Source: Bacillota bacterium (GTDB lineage Bacteria; Bacillota; Clostridia; Acetivibrionales; DSM-27016). Taken from it: a DNA stretch of 64,000 bases. Each line of letters starts with the position of its first letter. Positions within the stretch are counted from its first letter, which is position 1. The notes beneath the pieces were generated by a model. That model was given only the letters and a program-made list of their open reading frames with translations. It was not told the DNA's origin and did no database searches. The stretch spans positions 407,996 through 471,995 of the forward strand of contig JAEWDM010000040.1 of NCBI GenBank assembly GCA_023390115.1. Direction: 5' to 3'. The position numbers were made by a program, and so were the translations under genes. Of the stretch, positions 61,201-64,000 are shown one piece after another.

Positions 61201-64000
61201 GCCCCTTTGGGACAGATATACCTGTTATCGTATTTAAACGAAGTGTTCGGGAGCAAAATTTCCGGTAAAATAGCAAAAGCCAGAATAGATTTTGACCGCT
61301 ATGACGAGCTGAAAAAGCTGATAGATGAGTTTAAACCGGATGTAATAGGTATACGGACACTGTCGATATATAAGGATTTTTTCCATAAGACAGTATCGGT
61401 CATAAGGCACTGGGGCGTAAGTGTTCCTATAATAGCAGGAGGGCCTTATGCAACGAGTGAAAGCTCATATATTCTTAATGATAAAAATGTTGATTTGGCT
61501 ATACTGGGAGAGGGAGAAGCAACACTTAGGCATCTGGTGGAAAAGATGCTTGAAAATAACGGTAATTTGCCCTCAAAAGAAGTATTAAGGACTATACCGG
61601 GTATTTGCTTTTCGGAAAACATGGAGGCGCTTACAGCAGACAGGGAGATTATCCTGCTGGATGAAATAGAGCCGCAGCTTGCGGAAAAAGCCGGTGAAAA
61701 CCTGTCCGGTATATCTAAAGCACAAAATCTTCTGTATGTGTTATATACGTCGGGAACAACAGGAAAGCCCAAGGGCGTAAAGCTTGAACAAAGGAATTTA
61801 ATTAATCTTATCTTCTTTGAATATGACAAAACCAGTATTGACTTTAGCACCAATGTAATGCAGTTTGCCAGCATGAGCTTTGATGTATGCTATCAGGAAA
61901 TATTTTCGACACTTCTTGCGGGAGGAAAACTTTACATAATAGGTGAAGAAGATAAAAAAGTATTATCCATACTGACCGGCTTTACTCAAGCGAATAATAT
62001 TAACGTAATGTTCCTGCCCACGGCATTCCTGAAATTTGTAATAACTCAGGGCGACTATGAAAAATTAATTCCTGGTAGTGTGAAGCACTTGATTGTTGCG
62101 GGAGAACAGCTTGTAATAACGGATAAATTCAGAATGTTTCTGTCTGAAAGAGGAATTTGCCTGCATAATCATTATGGCCCTTCAGAAACGCATGTGGTCA
62201 CCGCGTTAACAATGACACAGCCGGATATGCCTTTAATTCCGCCCATAGGAACACCGGTATCAAACACCAGAATGTATATTCTGGGCAGAGAAAAAACACT
62301 ACAGCCGGTGGGAGCAAGCGGTGAATTATATATATGCGGAGATAACGTCGGGAGGGGCTACTTAAACAGGCCTGAGCTTACGGCGGAAAGGTTTGTAGAC
62401 AATCCCTTCGAGCCGGGAAAAAAGATGTACCGTACAGGCGACCTGGCAAGATGGCTGCCCGACGGCAATATAGAATTCCTGGGGAGGACAGACCATCAGG
62501 TAAAAATACGCGGCTTCAGGATAGAGCTTGGCGAGGTGGAAGCAAAGCTGCTAAAGCATGAAGATATAGAGGAAGCACTTGTAGTAGTGAAAGAGGGGGA
62601 AAACGGTGATAAATATCTTTGTGCATATACGGTGCAGCAAAAGGATATAACCGTACCGGACATAAGGGAGTACCTGTCAAGGGAGCTGCCCGGCTATATG
62701 ATACCTTCATATTTCATAAAGCTGGAGCGTATGCCGCTGACTCCTAACGGCAAGGTAGACAGGAAGGCCCTCCCCGGGCCTGACGGCAGCATAAAAACAG
62801 CAACGGAGTATGAAGCTCCTGCCGGCATTACGGAAGAGACGCTGGCAGAAATATGGCAGGATATACTTGGGGTAAACAAGGTAGGGGTAAAGGACAGTTT
62901 CTTTGAACTGGGAGGACATTCACTGAAAGTTACTATGCTCGTATCAAGGATACACAGGGAATTCGGCGTAGAGATGCCGCTAAAGGAGGTATTCTCCAGG
63001 CAGAGCATAAGGAATCTCGCAGAGTATATAAGGGGAGCGGGAACGAGCATGTACGCATCCATAGCGAAGGCGGAGGAGAAAGAGTATTATCCTGCTTCAG
63101 CATCCCAGAAGAGGCTCTATTTACTGGGACAGATAGAGGGGCCGTCTACTGTCTACAACATGCCGGGAATAATGACAGCGGAAGGCAGGCTTGACAGGGA
63201 TAGGCTGGAGCATACCTTCACGCAGCTGGCAGCAAGGCATGAGGCGCTGAGGACATCCTTTGGGGCAGTCGAAGGAGAGCCTGTACAGAGGGTGCATAAG
63301 GAAGCCGGCTTTGATATAGAGTACACGGAATGCAGCGAGGAGGAAGCAGGCGAGGCAGTAAAAAGGTTCATAAGGCCGTTTGAGCTGGATAAGGCGCCGC
63401 TGATGCGGGCAGGGCTCATAAAAATAGAAGAGGACAGGCATATCCTCATGGTGGATATGCACCATATCATATCGGACGGCATATCGCTGGGTATCTTTAT
63501 AAGGGAATTTACAAGTCTGTACAATGGTCAGACCCTACCGGAATTAAGGATACAGTATAAGGATTTCTCAGAGTGGCAGAACAGCCTGTTTAACAGCGGA
63601 GAGCTAAAGAAGCAGGAAGAATACTGGCTTGATGTGTTCAGTGGAGAGATACCGGCGCTGGACATGCCTGCCGATTACCCCAGGCCGGGGATGCAGAGCT
63701 TTGAAGGCGGCAGCATAGCCTTTGGGATAGACAGAGAGCTTACGGGCAGAATAAGGGAGCTGTCTTTAAGGACAGGGACGACCCTTTACATGACACTGCT
63801 CGGAGCATACAGCATAATGCTTGCAAAATACAGCGGGCAGGAGGATATAGTAGTAGGCTTGCCCATAGCCGGAAGGCCCCATGCCGATTTGGAGAACATA
63901 ATGGGGATGTTTGTAAATACTCTGGCTATGAGGAATTATCCCCAGGGCAACAAGACGGTAGAGGAGTTCCTGAAGGAGGTAAAGGAAAACTCTCTTATGG
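58261..64000 (+). CDS. NRPS, module 3 onward: C-A(Pro; radical-SAM/B12 inserted)-PCP-C... (runs off window)
   Basis: Open frame from ATG 58261 (or GTG 58258) to the window end, >=1913 residues, no stop. AAGGGAAGGGG precedes it; it starts 3 nt after the first NRPS stop. Order: C domain (YTLSPMQEGMLFHSLL, HHIIMDG from residue 146) of the kind that follows an E domain; adenylation domain (a2 IIKAGGGYLPI) interrupted at ~584-1127 by a second radical-SAM/B12 unit, with a3 YTSGTTGKPKG at ~1160; carrier protein (Ser1554); then another C domain cut by the window edge. Pocket residues DVQFIAHVVK match the proline-type code. Through residue ~960 it is collinear with the first NRPS (Cys644 and the B12 start at 956 fall at the same positions), showing a duplicated module. 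Confidence 0.93.
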   Translation, partial: MTEDQDSIIQDIYTLSPMQEGMLFHSLLDKNSEAYFQQIVLSINGCFIADIFKKSMGALIKRHEALRTVILHEEMERPLQVVLKECECEVVYEDISRYGEEDRELYVEEYKRKDRQRGFDLSKDVLIRTAVLKIEEQQYLVILSFHHIIMDGWCLGILMKDLFGSYRALLDGKPGNPGAVYPYSSYIEWLEQQDKNAGREYWKEYLKEYAQRTGLPDLRRGEDSGVYRRQEAVFTLDEAITKGLEDLAKKESVTLNTILQSVWGVLLQRYNNTQDAVFGAVVSGRPYEVRGIETMVGLFINTIPVRVMNGENTSFRQLVRQVQDAALKSDIYHYMQLADIESESELKQELIDNIVVFENYPIQKEGLNLVNKDELGFEICGVEVFDQTSYDFNVVVVPGSNLEIKFIYNANVYGRDIVDRIPGHLIRVAEEVVENPDILVGKINILPEEEKKEILEKFNNTEAAYPKDSTIYALFEEQVEKAPDNIALVFEDKQLTYRQLNDKANRLARVLREKGVKADSIVGIMIERSIEMIIGILAIIKAGGGYLPIDPDYPRERILSMLDDSNAGVLLTNSNAVVEMPFCLLEGIHASKTDHIYTKARDQILELDTLPIPDRTLVDYERYHKHIGLGAARNSITIQATRGCPYNCAFCHKIWPKKHVVRSAENIFKEIEIYYNVGTRRFVFIDDIFNLDMKNSSRLLNMIVESNMKVMLYFPNGLRGDILTKEYIDLMVKAGMVNLSLALETASPRLQKLVGKNMNLDKLRDNIRYILEKHPHVIVELESIHGFPTESEEEAIMTLSFIKELKWLHFPYVHLLKIYPNTDMARLAEENGISRELIEKCVNLAYHEFSDTLPFSKSFTSEYKADFYNNYFMNKERLLYVLPLQMKVMTEKELVAKYDSYLPVKIDSFDALLKLMNITAGELGDAAFADEGYGAVPHFNEAIREYFPRKEHDEDALRILFLDLSQYFTADRGEVYDVVEAPLGQIYLLSYLNEVFGSKISGKIAKARIDFDRYDELKKLIDEFKPDVIGIRTLSIYKDFFHKTVSVIRHWGVSVPIIAGGPYATSESSYILNDKNVDLAILGEGEATLRHLVEKMLENNGNLPSKEVLRTIPGICFSENMEALTADREIILLDEIEPQLAEKAGENLSGISKAQNLLYVLYTSGTTGKPKGVKLEQRNLINLIFFEYDKTSIDFSTNVMQFASMSFDVCYQEIFSTLLAGGKLYIIGEEDKKVLSILTGFTQANNINVMFLPTAFLKFVITQGDYEKLIPGSVKHLIVAGEQLVITDKFRMFLSERGICLHNHYGPSETHVVTALTMTQPDMPLIPPIGTPVSNTRMYILGREKTLQPVGASGELYICGDNVGRGYLNRPELTAERFVDNPFEPGKKMYRTGDLARWLPDGNIEFLGRTDHQVKIRGFRIELGEVEAKLLKHEDIEEALVVVKEGENGDKYLCAYTVQQKDITVPDIREYLSRELPGYMIPSYFIKLERMPLTPNGKVDRKALPGPDGSIKTATEYEAPAGITEETLAEIWQDILGVNKVGVKDSFFELGGHSLKVTMLVSRIHREFGVEMPLKEVFSRQSIRNLAEYIRGAGTSMYASIAKAEEKEYYPASASQKRLYLLGQIEGPSTVYNMPGIMTAEGRLDRDRLEHTFTQLAARHEALRTSFGAVEGEPVQRVHKEAGFDIEYTECSEEEAGEAVKRFIRPFELDKAPLMRAGLIKIEEDRHILMVDMHHIISDGISLGIFIREFTSLYNGQTLPELRIQYKDFSEWQNSLFNSGELKKQEEYWLDVFSGEIPALDMPADYPRPGMQSFEGGSIAFGIDRELTGRIRELSLRTGTTLYMTLLGAYSIMLAKYSGQEDIVVGLPIAGRPHADLENIMGMFVNTLAMRNYPQGNKTVEEFLKEVKENSLM
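60010..61640 (+). other. radical-SAM + cobalamin-binding insert within the module 3 adenylation domain
   Basis: Second copy of the insert. Linker DTLPIPDRTLVDYERY, CX3CX2C at Cys644/648/651 of this protein (ATRGCPYNCAFCHKIWPK), FVFIDDIFNLD, YFPNGLRGD, LSLALETASPRLQKLV, IHGFPTESEEEA; then from residue ~956 the B12-like Rossmann domain (ILFLDLSQYF, DVVEAPLGQIYLLSYL, PDVIGIRTLS, VPIIAGGPYAT, LAILGEGE, IPGICF). Clearly diverged from the first copy at the protein level, yet all Fe-S cysteines and conserved glycines are kept, so it is under selection. Confidence 0.9.
62991..64000 (+). repeat. ~1-kb long direct repeat, copy 2
   Basis: Counterpart of 53664-54673 at a constant 9327-nt offset. It encodes the end of the module 3 carrier protein and the following C domain, and is cut by the window end, so the true repeat is longer. 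Confidence 0.75.

Noticed and set aside
1..64000. CRISPR arrays, prophage, rRNA or tRNA genes
   Set aside because: No regularly spaced repeats, phage structural genes, or rRNA/tRNA-like sequences were seen.

Overview
The window looks like a chromosomal segment of an anaerobic, spore-forming member of the Clostridia (Bacillota). The evidence is AT-rich intergenic DNA, strong Shine-Dalgarno sites, GTG/TTG starts, a Spo0E-like gene, YesN/YesM-type two-component genes, a glycyl radical enzyme and a split transketolase. I cannot name the species.

Layout. (1) 1-8243: end of a secreted protein with F5/8 type C and beta-trefoil modules. It is followed by a sugar ABC importer, a cytoplasmic GH89 alpha-N-acetylglucosaminidase and a GH112 galacto-N-biose/lacto-N-biose phosphorylase. 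This is a host-glycan (mucin-type) scavenging operon. (2) 8326-12300 (minus): a Mn/Zn/Fe ABC importer (troABCD order) whose last permease carries a C-terminal winged-helix domain, with a structured 5' leader. (3) 12333-15165: mazEF, a highly structured non-coding RNA with its own promoter and terminator, a Spo0E-like gene, two remnants of one dead gene and an unknown membrane protein. (4) 15184-44190: a large catabolic locus. It holds two paralogous YesN-like regulators, a YesM-like kinase, a second sugar ABC importer, RraA-like and LDH2-like enzymes, ribulose-phosphate epimerase, a complete lipoyl-dependent 2-oxoacid/acetoin dehydrogenase (E1a, E1b, E2, E3), an FGGY kinase, two Fe-dependent alcohol dehydrogenases, a glycyl radical eliminase with its activase, a polyol SDR, a split transketolase, a SorC regulator and a D-2-hydroxyacid dehydrogenase. 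A ~105-nt sequence is shared by the promoter regions at 16885 and 43021, which suggests one regulon. (5) 44301-48478: housekeeping or unassigned genes (HAD phosphatase, PPOX-like flavoprotein, TrmO, MutS-like ATPase). (6) 48919-64000: a non-ribosomal peptide synthetase system that continues past the window.

The most striking feature is in region 6. Two adenylation domains (modules 1 and 3) are interrupted between core motifs a2 and a3 by ~540 residues that contain a CX3CX2C radical-SAM domain followed by a cobalamin-binding-like domain. This is the reverse of the usual B12-rSAM order. Binding-pocket residues read by eye predict Thr (module 1), Leu epimerised to D-Leu (module 2) and Pro (module 3). 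A radical-SAM/B12 unit embedded in an amino-acid-activating domain, occurring twice, is the best candidate here for an undescribed biosynthetic system.

The second most interesting feature is region 4. Its gene set fits a polyol or deoxy-ketose pathway in which a glycyl radical dehydratase, an FGGY kinase and an acetoin-dehydrogenase-like complex act in sequence. The substrate is unknown.
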